Below, piece after piece: positions 46,595 to 54,835 of a stretch of 64,000 nucleotides of DNA (position 1 is the first letter of the stretch; every line of letters begins with the position of its first letter). Below the pieces are notes generated by a model, which saw nothing but the letters and a program-made list of their open reading frames with translations, did not search any database and had not been told where the DNA came from. The stretch covers positions 50,832 to 114,831 of the forward strand of contig NZ_CYIG01000004.1 in NCBI RefSeq assembly GCF_001298675.1. Direction: 5' to 3'. A program made the translations under genes and the position numbers. The DNA comes from Paenacidovorax caeni. Its GTDB lineage: Bacteria > Pseudomonadota > Gammaproteobacteria > Burkholderiales > Burkholderiaceae_C.

Positions 46595-47392
46595 ATGCTG
46601 CGTGCTCCTCTGCCCCTTCTTTCGGTCCTGCTGGCCGCTGGCCTGATTGCCGGCTGCTCCAGCACCAACGAGGACAAGACGGCGAACTGGAGCCCCGACA
46701 GGATTTACTCCGAAGCCCGCGAGGAGATGACTGGCGGCGCCTACGACAAGGCCGTGCCGCTGCTGGAAAAGCTTGAAGGCCGCGCCGCCGGCACGCCGCT
46801 GGCGCAACAGGCGCAGCTCGACAAGGCATACGCGCAGTTCAAGGCTGGCGAAAAGGCCCAGGCCATCGCCACGCTGGACCGCTTTCTGAAGCTGCACCCC
46901 GCCAGCCCCGCCGCCGACTATGCGCTGTACCTGCGTGGTCTGGTCAACTTCAACGACAACCTGGGCATGTTCTCGTGGCTGTCGCGCCAGGATTTGTCCG
47001 AGCGCGACCAGAAGGCCGCCAAGGACTCGTTCGAGTCGTTCCGCGAGTTGACCACGCGCTTCCCCGATTCGCGCTACGCGCCCGACGCGCGCCAGCGCAT
47101 GACCTACATCGTGAACGCGCTGGCCCAGTACGAGGTGCATGTGGCGCGCTACTACTACGAGCGCGGCGCCTATGTGGCGGCCGTGGGCCGTGCGCAGCAG
47201 GCCATCGCCGACTACCAGAACGTGCCCGCCACGGAAGAAGCGCTGTACATCCTCATCCGCTCTTACGACGCGCTGGGCATGGCCCAGTTGCGCGACGACG
47301 CCCAGCGTGTGATGAACGCCTCGTACCCCGATAGCAGCTACCTCAAGGGCGGCTTCAAGGCGCGCGAGAACCCATGGTGGAAGTTCTGGTAA
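46595..47392 (+). CDS. bamD: Outer membrane assembly lipoprotein BamD
   Basis: A 265-residue lipoprotein of the BAM complex, which inserts beta-barrel proteins in the outer membrane. Signal MLRAPLPLLSVLLAAGLIAGC with lipobox cysteine C21, then five TPR-like repeats (YSEAREEMTGGAYDKAVPLL; LDRFLKLHPASPAADYALYL; FRELTTRFPDSRYAPDARQR). Complete. Confidence 0.95.
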   Translation: MLRAPLPLLSVLLAAGLIAGCSSTNEDKTANWSPDRIYSEAREEMTGGAYDKAVPLLEKLEGRAAGTPLAQQAQLDKAYAQFKAGEKAQAIATLDRFLKLHPASPAADYALYLRGLVNFNDNLGMFSWLSRQDLSERDQKAAKDSFESFRELTTRFPDSRYAPDARQRMTYIVNALAQYEVHVARYYYERGAYVAAVGRAQQAIADYQNVPATEEALYILIRSYDALGMAQLRDDAQRVMNASYPDSSYLKGGFKARENPWWKFW

Positions 47393-47416
47393 CCCTCGGC
47401 GCCCCTTGCTGCAGCG

Positions 47417-47662
47417 CTACAAGCGCTTCACGCGCCTGCGGTAATCGCCCACGTTGTTGCCACTGATCGCGGTGGCCTGCGTGCCGCGCACCTCGCCCGC
47501 CTTTGCGTCCTTGCCCGACACTGGCTGGGCGGTGATCGCGGTTTCACGCTCAAAGGCGTGGGACTTGTCGGTATTGCGGTAGTACCGGTACAGCATCCAG
47601 TACAGCCCGGCGGCGCTGGCCGGCCCCAAGGCCAGCAGGAAAAGAAGGCTGTCGTCGTCCAT
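47417..47662 (-). CDS. Small single-span membrane protein
   Basis: An 81-residue protein with one membrane span near the N-terminus (LLFLLALGPASAAGLYWMLY, about 6-25) and a polar C-terminal tail ending RRRVKRL. It starts 2 bp after the stop of the zinc-ribbon gene, so it is the third gene of an operon with the SPFH and zinc-ribbon genes. No family was recognised; a membrane partner of the SPFH protein is an inference from operon position. Confidence 0.72.
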   Translation of the reverse strand: MDDDSLLFLLALGPASAAGLYWMLYRYYRNTDKSHAFERETAITAQPVSGKDAKAGEVRGTQATAISGNNVGDYRRRVKRL

Positions 47663-47664
47663 GC

Positions 47665-48960
47665 TCAACGTCCTATAAACCAGAGGGCCAGGCCCTCGAC
47701 CAGGGTGCCCACGGTAAGTGCGGCGGTGATGAGCTTCCACTGCTGCACCGGCACGCTGCCCATGGTCTTGCCCGTGCGGCCGTTCACGGCGATGTAGTGC
47801 AGCATGCCACCGTCGCTGCCCGGCTGGTGGTAGGAGTAGAGCCACACCGGCAGGTACATGGCCACCCAGCGCGTGCCGTGCACGTCAAGGTGCTCCTGCT
47901 CCCAGCGCACGCCCCGGTCGTAGCGGCGCACCGAGGAGTGCACCTGCGCCCGCGCGATGGAGAGCAACTGGTCCTCCAGCCGTGGCTGCAGGTGCTCAAC
48001 GTCACGGTCGCGCTTTTCCGAGCTGTAGCCGGCGAGGTAAGAGGCGTTCCACTTCACTGCGTTCTTGGTGTCGAAGGGCAGGATGGCGTTGATGACGTTG
48101 TTGGTGTTGGCCCGGGTGTCGAGGTTGCCACGCCGCGCGCTGGACTCGATCGTCAGGTCGTCCACCGTGAAGTCCACGTGGCGCTGCACCTGGTACACAT
48201 CGGCGTCGTAGTAGGTCTTCTGGTCCTTGCCCTCGCCGCGCGTGTAGCGGCGCGTTTCGACCTCGCCAAAGCCGGTCACGTCGGCACTGGCGTTGGCGTC
48301 CACCACCATGTACGGCAAGTACACGCCGAGCACGTTCTCGGGCGTGAACTCCTCCTTGAACGCCTTGAGCGCAAACATCTGGCGCTTGCCCACGAACTGG
48401 CGGATGCGCGCCACCGCCTCGTCTTTCTTGATGTGAAAGGGCAGCACCGCGTCGGGCACGGCGCCGTTGTCGATCTGCTCGTTCACACCCAGCACGTGAC
48501 GGCACCAATGGCAGCGAGCGGTCATGGCGTTCTCGGTGTTGACCACCACCTCGGCGCCGCAGCCCGTGCACTTGAAACTGCGCAGGCTGGCCGTGTCGGC
48601 ATTGATACCCTGGGCGCCCGAGGCGATCTGCGTGCCCTTAAGCTGGTCGATGCCCTCGCCCAGGCCAAATTCCTCTTCGACGCGCGCGGCCGTCCATTCG
48701 TAGCGGCAAAACAGGCAGATCAGCTTGTCAGAGCCCGCGCGGTGGCGAATCTCGGTCGCACCGCACTTGGGGCAGTGGTTGAGGCCGTCGCGCAACTCTT
48801 TCGATCCGGTGTCGATGGACACCGGGTCAGGCGCCTGCAGTTCATCACGAATGGGCCCGGGCAGCGTGGCCGGGTCAATCGGAAACTCGCCCGAAGACGC
48901 GCCCGGCACAGGCGGCACGTCTTGCGGCGAGCCCGGGCCGCTGGGGCGCTGGGTGCTCAC
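47665..48960 (-). CDS. TFIIB-type double zinc-ribbon membrane protein
   Basis: A 431-residue protein with two zinc ribbons: C63/C66 with C82/C85 (CPKCG...CLFC) and C131/C134 with C150/C153 (CTGCG...CHWC). A large beta-rich middle domain (about 165-400) follows, then a C-terminal membrane span (LITAALTVGTLVEGLALWFI). The start is GTG at 48960, overlapping the upstream SPFH stop (GTGA), so the two are coupled. Proteins of this kind are annotated as TFIIB-type zinc ribbon-containing; function is unknown. Confidence 0.85.
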   Translation of the reverse strand: MSTQRPSGPGSPQDVPPVPGASSGEFPIDPATLPGPIRDELQAPDPVSIDTGSKELRDGLNHCPKCGATEIRHRAGSDKLICLFCRYEWTAARVEEEFGLGEGIDQLKGTQIASGAQGINADTASLRSFKCTGCGAEVVVNTENAMTARCHWCRHVLGVNEQIDNGAVPDAVLPFHIKKDEAVARIRQFVGKRQMFALKAFKEEFTPENVLGVYLPYMVVDANASADVTGFGEVETRRYTRGEGKDQKTYYDADVYQVQRHVDFTVDDLTIESSARRGNLDTRANTNNVINAILPFDTKNAVKWNASYLAGYSSEKRDRDVEHLQPRLEDQLLSIARAQVHSSVRRYDRGVRWEQEHLDVHGTRWVAMYLPVWLYSYHQPGSDGGMLHYIAVNGRTGKTMGSVPVQQWKLITAALTVGTLVEGLALWFIGR

Positions 48961-50117
48961 AGGCCAAGCGCCTTGGCCTTGACCGCGTCGTAGTCGGCCT
49001 GCGTAATCAGCCCGGCGTCCAGCATTTGCTTGGCCTTGGTGAGCTTGGCAATGGGGTCGTCCGCCGCTGGCGCTGCGGGCGCAGGCGCGGCCACCGGCTG
49101 CTGCAGGCCCGCGAGCCCGCCCAGGCCGCCCGTGGCGATGCCCATGCCCATGAGGCCACCAACGCCGGCGTTCTGCCCCGCCGACTGGATGCCCGCCGCC
49201 ACCGAGGCCTGCAGGTTGGAATTGCCACGCGCACCCGACAGCGCGTCGGCGCGCTGCACGGTCTTGAGCAGCTCGCGGGTGCTGGCGTCGTACTCGATGG
49301 AGACGATGGCGGTCTTGGCGATGACCAGGCCGCGGTCGGACTTCCACTGGTAGGCGTTCTCCACCACGGCGGACAGGCTCTGCGCGAAGCCCACGGAGTC
49401 CTGCTGGATCCGGGTGATGCGGTTGCCCTTGGCCGGGTCGTTGGTGTAAAGGCTGAACGCCGGGGCGAGCGAGCCCACCACCTCGTTGAAGAGCTGGCTG
49501 GCCGCCGCGTTGTCGAGGTCGGTGAAGTCAAACACCTGGCCGGGCTGCAGGTACGTGGCGGGCACGAAGTTTTTCACGAACAGGATGGGATCGACGATCT
49601 TGAGCGTGTAGCTGCCACGCGTGATGGCGCCCACCTGTGCGTTCAGGTAGCCGTCGTCCCAGTAGATCTCGGACTGCGTGCCGAAGCGGTTGTCCGGCAG
49701 CTCCTTGAGCGACACGAAATACGCCGCCTGCTGCGCGCCCGGCTGGCCGCCGAACTTGAAGCGCTCCCAGCTCTGGCGCACCAGCGCATCCATGAGGCCA
49801 CCACCGGTGAAGATGGACAGGGAGTTGAGGTCGTCCGACTTCCACTCGTAGGCGCCTGGCTCGCTGGCAAAGCCGGTAATGGCCCCGTCTTGGAACAGCA
49901 GCAGGCCGTAGCCCTCGGGTACGACGATCCTGGAGCCGTTGGTGATGATGTTCGACGACCCCTTGGTGTTGGCGCCCCGCCCCGCGTTGGTGCCGCGCGG
50001 CACGGCGGCGAACAGCGCGGCCGTGGGCGGCAGGCCGTCCGGCACGGTGTAGAAATCCTTCCACTGGTCGGCCAGCGTTCCGCCGATTGCACCCACTGCT
50101 GCCTGGATGAGACCCAT
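48957..50117 (-). CDS. SPFH-domain (YdjI-like) protein with C-terminal SHOCT-like motif
   Basis: A 386-residue SPFH/band-7 protein without an N-terminal membrane span: MGLIQAAVGAIGGTLADQWK at the start, the SPFH core (RIVVPEGYGLLLFQDGAITG; GSYTLKIVDPILFVKNFVPA), a Gly/Ala/Pro-rich linker and a short C-terminal SHOCT-like helix pair (IAKLTKAKQMLDAGLITQAD). Similar proteins are annotated as virion core protein-like or YdjI-type SPFH. It heads a three-gene operon with the zinc-ribbon and small membrane protein genes. Confidence 0.88.
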   Translation of the reverse strand: MGLIQAAVGAIGGTLADQWKDFYTVPDGLPPTAALFAAVPRGTNAGRGANTKGSSNIITNGSRIVVPEGYGLLLFQDGAITGFASEPGAYEWKSDDLNSLSIFTGGGLMDALVRQSWERFKFGGQPGAQQAAYFVSLKELPDNRFGTQSEIYWDDGYLNAQVGAITRGSYTLKIVDPILFVKNFVPATYLQPGQVFDFTDLDNAAASQLFNEVVGSLAPAFSLYTNDPAKGNRITRIQQDSVGFAQSLSAVVENAYQWKSDRGLVIAKTAIVSIEYDASTRELLKTVQRADALSGARGNSNLQASVAAGIQSAGQNAGVGGLMGMGIATGGLGGLAGLQQPVAAPAPAAPAADDPIAKLTKAKQMLDAGLITQADYDAVKAKALGL

Positions 50118-50219
50118 GATGATGTATTCCCTTGTGTCGGTACCGCCCGGGTGGGCCGTTGCGGCAAAAGCATAAACGAAACCAGGGAAGCGCCTGCACC
50201 AGCCAGGCTATCAAAAAAG

Positions 50220-50299
50220 TGAGCTGCCAGCGCTTTTCCACTAAAGGTTTCAGATGGTTTTCATTCTGAAACTCTTTAATATCAAGCGCTGGCAGCTCC
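50220..50299 (+). repeat. Full-length palindromic intergenic repeat
   Basis: Perfect 15-base arms GAGCTGCCAGCGCTT (50221-50235) and AAGCGCTGGCAGCTC (50284-50298), an inner TTTCAG/CTGAAA pair and an asymmetric centre GGTTTTCATT. The arms differ from the 12275 copy at two adjacent bases (CA instead of TT), and the pairing arm changes to match. Confidence 0.87.
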
Positions 50300-50360
50300 T
50301 ATTTTTGAAGCGCCATAAGCGGGCGATCCGCCCACCGGCGTGGGCGCGCCGCACTCGGCC

Positions 50361-50999
50361 TTACTGCAGCAGCGGTACGCCCGTCTTGGACTGGATTTCC
50401 TCGAACGTCACGCCCGGCGCAAGCTCCACCAGTTTCAGGCCCTGGGGCGTCACGTCCATCACGCCCAGGTCGGTGATGATGCGGTTGACCACGCCCACGC
50501 CCGTGAGCGGCAGCGTGCAGGCGGGCAGGATCTTCAGGTCGGTGGTGCCGTCCTTCTTCTTGGCCACGTGTTCCATCAACACGATCACGCGCTTGACGCC
50601 CGCCACCAAGTCCATGGCGCCGCCCATGCCCTTGACCATCTTGCCGGGGATCATCCAGTTGGCCAGGTCGCCCTTCTCGCTCACCTGCATGGCGCCGAGG
50701 ATGGACAGATTGATCTTGCCGCCGCGGATCATGGCGAACGACTGGTCGCTGCCGAAGATGGCCGAGCCGGGAATGGTGGTCACGGTCTGCTTGCCCGCGT
50801 TGATCAGGTCAGCATTCACCTGGTCCTCGGTGGGAAACGGGCCAATGCCCAGCATGCCGTTCTCGGACTGCAGCCACACCTCCTTGTCGCCGGTGTGATT
50901 GGCCACCAGCGTGGGGATGCCGATGCCCAGGTTCACGTAGAAGCCGTCTTCCAGCTCTTGCGCCGCGCGCGCGGCCATTTGGTCTTGCGTCCAGGGCAT
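50361..50999 (-). CDS. scoB: 3-oxoacid CoA-transferase subunit B
   Basis: A 212-residue beta subunit that carries the active-site glutamate E46 in [10 protein letters not shown]. With subunit A it moves CoA from succinyl-CoA to acetoacetate or a related 3-oxoacid. It starts 3 bp after the scoA stop. Confidence 0.93.
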   Translation of the reverse strand: MPWTQDQMAARAAQELEDGFYVNLGIGIPTLVANHTGDKEVWLQSENGMLGIGPFPTEDQVNADLINAGKQTVTTIPGSAIFGSDQSFAMIRGGKINLSILGAMQVSEKGDLANWMIPGKMVKGMGGAMDLVAGVKRVIVLMEHVAKKKDGTTDLKILPACTLPLTGVGVVNRIITDLGVMDVTPQGLKLVELAPGVTFEEIQSKTGVPLLQ

Positions 51000-51002
51000 G
51001 GT

Positions 51003-51710
51003 TCAGGCTCCTTGCTTTTCAGTGATCGTGCGCTTCTCGATGCGCTTCTCGGGGTTCGGGTTGTGCACGATGCGGTGCACGTAGATGCCGGGCAGGTGGA
51101 TGTCGTCAGGGGCCAGCTCGCCCACTTCGACGATGCGCTCCACTTCCACGATGCAGATCTTGCCTGCCGTCGCAGCGGCCGGGTTGAAATTGCGTGCCGT
51201 CAGGTTGAAGCGCAGGTTGCCGGACTTGTCGGCCACGTCCGCCTTCACCAGGGACACCTCGGGTACCAGCGAGCGCTCCATCACGTAGGTCTCGCCGTCG
51301 AACTCGCGCAGCTCCTTGCCCTCGGCGACGATGGTGCCCACACCGGTTTTGGTGAAGAACGCCGGGATGCCCGCGCCACCGGCGCGCAGCTTCTCGGCCA
51401 GCGTGCCCTGGGGGGTGAACTCCAGCTCCAGCTCGCCCGCCAGGTACTGGCGCTCGAACTCCTTGTTCTCCCCCACGTAGGAGCTGATCATTTTCTTGAT
51501 CTGGCGCGTCTCCAGCAGCTTGCCCAGGCCGAAGCCGTCCACGCCGGCGTTGTTCGACACCACGGTCAGATCTTTCACACCGCTGTCGCGCAGGGCGTCG
51601 ATCAGCGCCTCGGGAATGCCGCACAGGCCAAAGCCGCCGACGGCCAGCAACTGGCCATCGGCGACCACGCCCTCGAGCGCAGCAGCTGCACTGGGATAGA
51701 GCTTGTTCAC
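51003..51710 (-). CDS. scoA: 3-oxoacid CoA-transferase subunit A
   Basis: A 235-residue alpha subunit with the CoA-binding GGFGLCGIPE motif (25-34) and the family stretch VSNNAGVDGFGLGKLLETRQ (51-70). The start is GTG. Choice between acetoacetate and 3-oxoadipate as substrate is not certain; the sequence looks closer to succinyl-CoA:acetoacetate transferases. Divergent from a PAS-LuxR regulator that probably controls it. Confidence 0.92.
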   Translation of the reverse strand: MNKLYPSAAAALEGVVADGQLLAVGGFGLCGIPEALIDALRDSGVKDLTVVSNNAGVDGFGLGKLLETRQIKKMISSYVGENKEFERQYLAGELELEFTPQGTLAEKLRAGGAGIPAFFTKTGVGTIVAEGKELREFDGETYVMERSLVPEVSLVKADVADKSGNLRFNLTARNFNPAAATAGKICIVEVERIVEVGELAPDDIHLPGIYVHRIVHNPNPEKRIEKRTITEKQGA

Positions 51711-51753
51711 GAATGTCTCCTCATAGGGGCGGATAAAAGGTATGCGCTACGAT

Positions 51754-51792
51754 ACTACGTATGTATATAAGTAGTTTCTCGTAAATATTTAC
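51754..51792. promoter_or_regulatory. Two dyads between scoA and the LuxR-type regulator
   Basis: ACTACGTATGT / ATATAAGTAGT (51754-51775) is an inverted repeat with 9 of 11 matches, and GTAAATATTTAC (51781-51792) is a perfect 12-base palindrome 3 bp before the regulator's ATG. Either may be the operator of the regulator. Confidence 0.5.
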
Positions 51793-51795
51793 ACT

Positions 51796-52335
51796 ATGGA
51801 GACCGATTACCAACTGGCCTTTGAACTGGCCCCGGTGGGGCTGGTGCTGTCACGCAACCGTGCCATGGTGGACTGCAATCGCCATGTCTGCGACATGTTC
51901 GGCGCCTCGCGCGAACTCATGGTGGGCCAGTCATTCCAGATCCTGTACCCCAGCGCCGACGAATACGAGCGCCTGGGCGCGCACATGGCCCCCATCCTCA
52001 ACGCCAAGGGCTACTACAGCGACAACCGCATCATGAAGCGCGCCAACGGCGAGCTCTTCTGGTGCCACGTCACCGGGCGCTCCCTGCACCGCGAGGATCC
52101 GCACGCCGCCGGCATCTGGAGCTTCGAAGACCTGAGCGCCCAGCGCCCCGTGAAGGCGGATCTCACGGGCCGCGAACGCGAGGTCGCGGCGCGGCTGCTG
52201 GAAGGCCTGACCTCCAAGGAGATCGGCAAGATCCTCAACATCAGCCACCGCACGGTGGAGATTTACCGCGCGCGGCTCATGCGCAAATACGGCGCCTCCA
52301 CGGCGGCGGACCTGGTGCACAAGCTCGTGGCCTGA
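51796..52335 (+). CDS. PAS-LuxR transcriptional regulator
   Basis: A 179-residue regulator with an N-terminal PAS domain (MVDCNRHVCDMFGASRELMV near 24-43) and a C-terminal LuxR helix-turn-helix (LTGREREVAARLLEGLTSKE, then IGKILNISHRTVEIYRARLM, about 117-160). No receiver domain, so it likely senses a ligand or cofactor directly. Divergent from scoAB, its probable target. Confidence 0.9.
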   Translation: METDYQLAFELAPVGLVLSRNRAMVDCNRHVCDMFGASRELMVGQSFQILYPSADEYERLGAHMAPILNAKGYYSDNRIMKRANGELFWCHVTGRSLHREDPHAAGIWSFEDLSAQRPVKADLTGREREVAARLLEGLTSKEIGKILNISHRTVEIYRARLMRKYGASTAADLVHKLVA

Positions 52336-52343
52336 AAAAAATG

Positions 52344-52390
52344 TGAGCGGCTGGCGCTTGCCTGGCAATGGTTTAGGGCCGAAATGCATC
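52344..52390 (+). repeat. Intergenic repeat, degenerate half copy
   Basis: GAGCGGCTGGCGCTTGCCTG, then GCAATGGTTTAGGGCC and GAAATGCAT. It follows the LuxR-type gene by 8 bp. Confidence 0.55.
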
Positions 52391-52474
52391 TGCTTTCACC
52401 CGGGCGGCCGATTTTCTTGCGCGCTACCGCCGCTTCCCGCGCAGGCCAGCAAACCGCGCCACAATTCCCGCCCT

Positions 52475-53338
52475 ATGCAAGCCAATACCCTACTCAACGA
52501 ACGCCGCCTGGCTGACGCCTGGGAAGAACTGCACACCCAGGCCCACAACGGCAACCCCTTGCAACCCGACTCCAACCGCCTGGCCTTTGCCGACCCGGAG
52601 TTCCTGTTCCGCCGCGAAACGCGTGGCATCCGCTTTCAGCTGGAGATGCTCAAGCCCGACCTGGAGCAGTCCGCCCAGGGCGTTGAAAACACCGTGGTGG
52701 TGTATGGCAGCGCGCGCTTCGTCTCGCATGAAGAAGCGACGCAAAAAATGGCCGAGGCCGAAGCCAGCGGCGACGCCCAGCGCATCGCGCTGGCCCAGCG
52801 CGCGCTGCGCAATGCGGTGTACTACGAGCAGGCGCGCACGTTTGCGCGCCTGGTGGCCGAGCACAGCCAGCACCAGCCGCCCGAGGACCGCATCTACGTT
52901 TGCACCGGCGGTGGCCCGGGCATCATGGAAGCGGCTAACCGGGGCGCTTATGACGCGGGCCAGCCCACCATTGGGCTGAATATCGTGCTGCCGCACGAGC
53001 AGCGCGGCAACCCGTACATCACGCCGTCGCTGAGCTTCAAGTTCCACTACTTCGCGCTGCGCAAAATGCATTTCATGATCCGCGCCAAGGCACTCGTGGC
53101 CTTCCCCGGTGGATTCGGTACGCTGGACGAGCTGTTTGAGGTGCTGACCCTGGTGCAGACGCGCAAAGCCAAGCCGTTGCCCATCGTGCTGTTCGGCAAG
53201 GCGTTCTGGAGCCGCTTTCTCAACTTCGACGTGCTGGTGGAAGAAGGCACCATTGCCCCCGAGGATCTGGGGCTGTTCCACCTCACCGACGACCCGCAGG
53301 ACGCCTGGGCGACCATCCAGAAGTTCTACGCGCTGTAG
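52475..53338 (+). CDS. LOG-family protein (Rossmann-fold nucleotide-binding)
   Basis: A 287-residue protein with the LOG signature GGGPGIME (145-152) and PGGFGTLDE (211-219). LOG enzymes release cytokinin-type bases by hydrolysing nucleotide 5'-monophosphates; many bacterial members are nucleotide monophosphate nucleosidases. The longer N-terminal part and the size resemble the larger LOG group. ATG at 52475; the frame is open to 52343 but enters the repeat. Confidence 0.9.
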   Translation: MQANTLLNERRLADAWEELHTQAHNGNPLQPDSNRLAFADPEFLFRRETRGIRFQLEMLKPDLEQSAQGVENTVVVYGSARFVSHEEATQKMAEAEASGDAQRIALAQRALRNAVYYEQARTFARLVAEHSQHQPPEDRIYVCTGGGPGIMEAANRGAYDAGQPTIGLNIVLPHEQRGNPYITPSLSFKFHYFALRKMHFMIRAKALVAFPGGFGTLDELFEVLTLVQTRKAKPLPIVLFGKAFWSRFLNFDVLVEEGTIAPEDLGLFHLTDDPQDAWATIQKFYAL

Positions 53339-53363
53339 GCGCGTATTGACGGACTGAGCGGCC

Positions 53364-54770
53364 TCAGTCCTCCGGCCCCTCGCCACGCGCGGCCTCCACC
53401 AGGGCCGGTGGCAGCGCCTTGGCGGGCTTGATGCCCAGCTCCTTGAGCATCTCGGCGCGGCGGATGACGTTGCCGCGGTTCTTGCTGAGCTTGTTGAAGG
53501 CCTTTTGGTAGGCGTCCTGCGCCTGCCCCAGGTTCTTGCCCACCTTTTCCAGTTCCTCGACAAACGCCGTGAGGTGGTCGTACAGGTCGGCGCCGCGCTG
53601 GGCGATTTCCTGGGCGTTGCGCGTCTGCGCCTCCTGGCGCCAAAGATGTGCCACGGTGCGCAGCACGAACAGCAGCGTGGACGGACTGACAAGCAGCACG
53701 TTGCGGTTCCAGGCGTCGCTGTAGAGCTGGTTGTCGGCCGTGACGGCAAGCATGAAGGCCGGCTCGATGGGAACGAACATGAGCACGAAGTCGAGCGACT
53801 GCAGCGCGTAGAGCTGCTGGTAGTTGCGCTCGGCCAAGCCCTTGATGTGCTGGCGTACCGAGTCGAGGTGGCGGCGCTGCGCACCGGCGCGCACCGCCTC
53901 GTCGTCGGCATGGGCCCATTCCTCGTAGGCCAGCAGCGAGGCCTTGGCGTCGATGACGAGGTGGCGGTTTTCAGGCAGGTGGATCACCACGTCGGGCTGG
54001 GCACGTGAGCCATCGGCACGCAGGTGGTTTTCCTGCACGTCGTATTCGAAGCCCTTGCGCAAGCCGGCCGACTCGAGCACCCGCTCCAGGATGAGCTCGC
54101 CCCAATTGCCCTGGGCTTTGGTGGAGCCCTTAAGGGCCTGGGTCAGGTTCTTGGCGTCCTCGCTCAAGGTCTGGTTGAGCTGCATCAGCTGGTGCACCTG
54201 CTGGGCAAGCGCCGAACGCTGCTTGCCCTCGGCGTCGTAGAACTGCTCCACGCGCCCCTGAAAGTCGGCCAGACGCGAGCGCAGCGGGTCGAGCAACTGG
54301 CCCAGGCTCAGCTGGTTCTGCTCGGCAAAGCGGCGGCTTTTTTCTTCCAGGATGTCGTTGGCCAGGCTCTTGAACTGGTGCGACAGGGCCTCGCGCGCCT
54401 CGGCCAGCAGCGCCAGCTTGTCGTGCGCCGCGCGGCGCTCGGCCTCCAGTTGCGTGGCCTGGGCGGCCAGCTGGGTCTGCAACTGGCTGGTGTGCTCCTG
54501 CGCCATCTGCAATTCACCCCGGCCCTGCTGCAACTCGGCCAGCAACGCCAGGCGCTCGGCCTCCAGCCCACGCACGCGCTCCTGGGCCGCTGCCAATTGG
54601 GCGCCGGCCTGTGCCAGCTGGGCCAGGCTGGCCTCGCGCTGCGCCTGCGCCTGCACTGCAGCAGCCTGCGCCGCGCCACGTGCACGGGCCGCGCCGGCCA
54701 GCCAGCCCAGCAGCAGCGCCACGGCCGCGCACAGCGCCGCCGCCCCGAAAGCCATGGAAAACGGCATCAT
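53364..54770 (-). CDS. rmuC: DNA recombination protein RmuC
   Basis: A 468-residue protein with an N-terminal membrane span (MAFGAAALCAAVALLLGWLA), a long coiled coil rich in Ala/Gln/Glu (about 35-140) and a C-terminal restriction-endonuclease-like domain (GNWGELILERVLESAGLRKG; QPDVVIHLPENRHLVIDAKA, with the D...DAK catalytic pattern). RmuC limits inversion at short repeats. Convergent with the LOG gene. Confidence 0.93.
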   Translation of the reverse strand: MMPFSMAFGAAALCAAVALLLGWLAGAARARGAAQAAAVQAQAQREASLAQLAQAGAQLAAAQERVRGLEAERLALLAELQQGRGELQMAQEHTSQLQTQLAAQATQLEAERRAAHDKLALLAEAREALSHQFKSLANDILEEKSRRFAEQNQLSLGQLLDPLRSRLADFQGRVEQFYDAEGKQRSALAQQVHQLMQLNQTLSEDAKNLTQALKGSTKAQGNWGELILERVLESAGLRKGFEYDVQENHLRADGSRAQPDVVIHLPENRHLVIDAKASLLAYEEWAHADDEAVRAGAQRRHLDSVRQHIKGLAERNYQQLYALQSLDFVLMFVPIEPAFMLAVTADNQLYSDAWNRNVLLVSPSTLLFVLRTVAHLWRQEAQTRNAQEIAQRGADLYDHLTAFVEELEKVGKNLGQAQDAYQKAFNKLSKNRGNVIRRAEMLKELGIKPAKALPPALVEAARGEGPED

Positions 54771-54785
54771 GGCAAATTCACTCTC

Positions 54786-54835
54786 ATTTCAATAGCTTCC
54801 AGCGCTTGCTGGAGAAGGACTACAGCCCGTTTTGG
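54786..54835 (+). repeat. Intergenic repeat half copy overlapping a stop codon
   Basis: TTTCAATAGCTTCCAGCGC, then TTGCTGGAGAAGGACTACAG and CCCGTTTTGG. The CTA at 54820-54822 is the complement of the TAG stop of the hydroxyacid dehydrogenase gene, whose last residues (about YQNGL) also come from the element. Confidence 0.7.

Noticed and set aside
43531..46776. A 1081-codon open frame antisense to dnaE
   Set aside because: Its composition is His/Val/Gln/Leu-rich with no domain; dnaE on the opposite strand is fully convincing.
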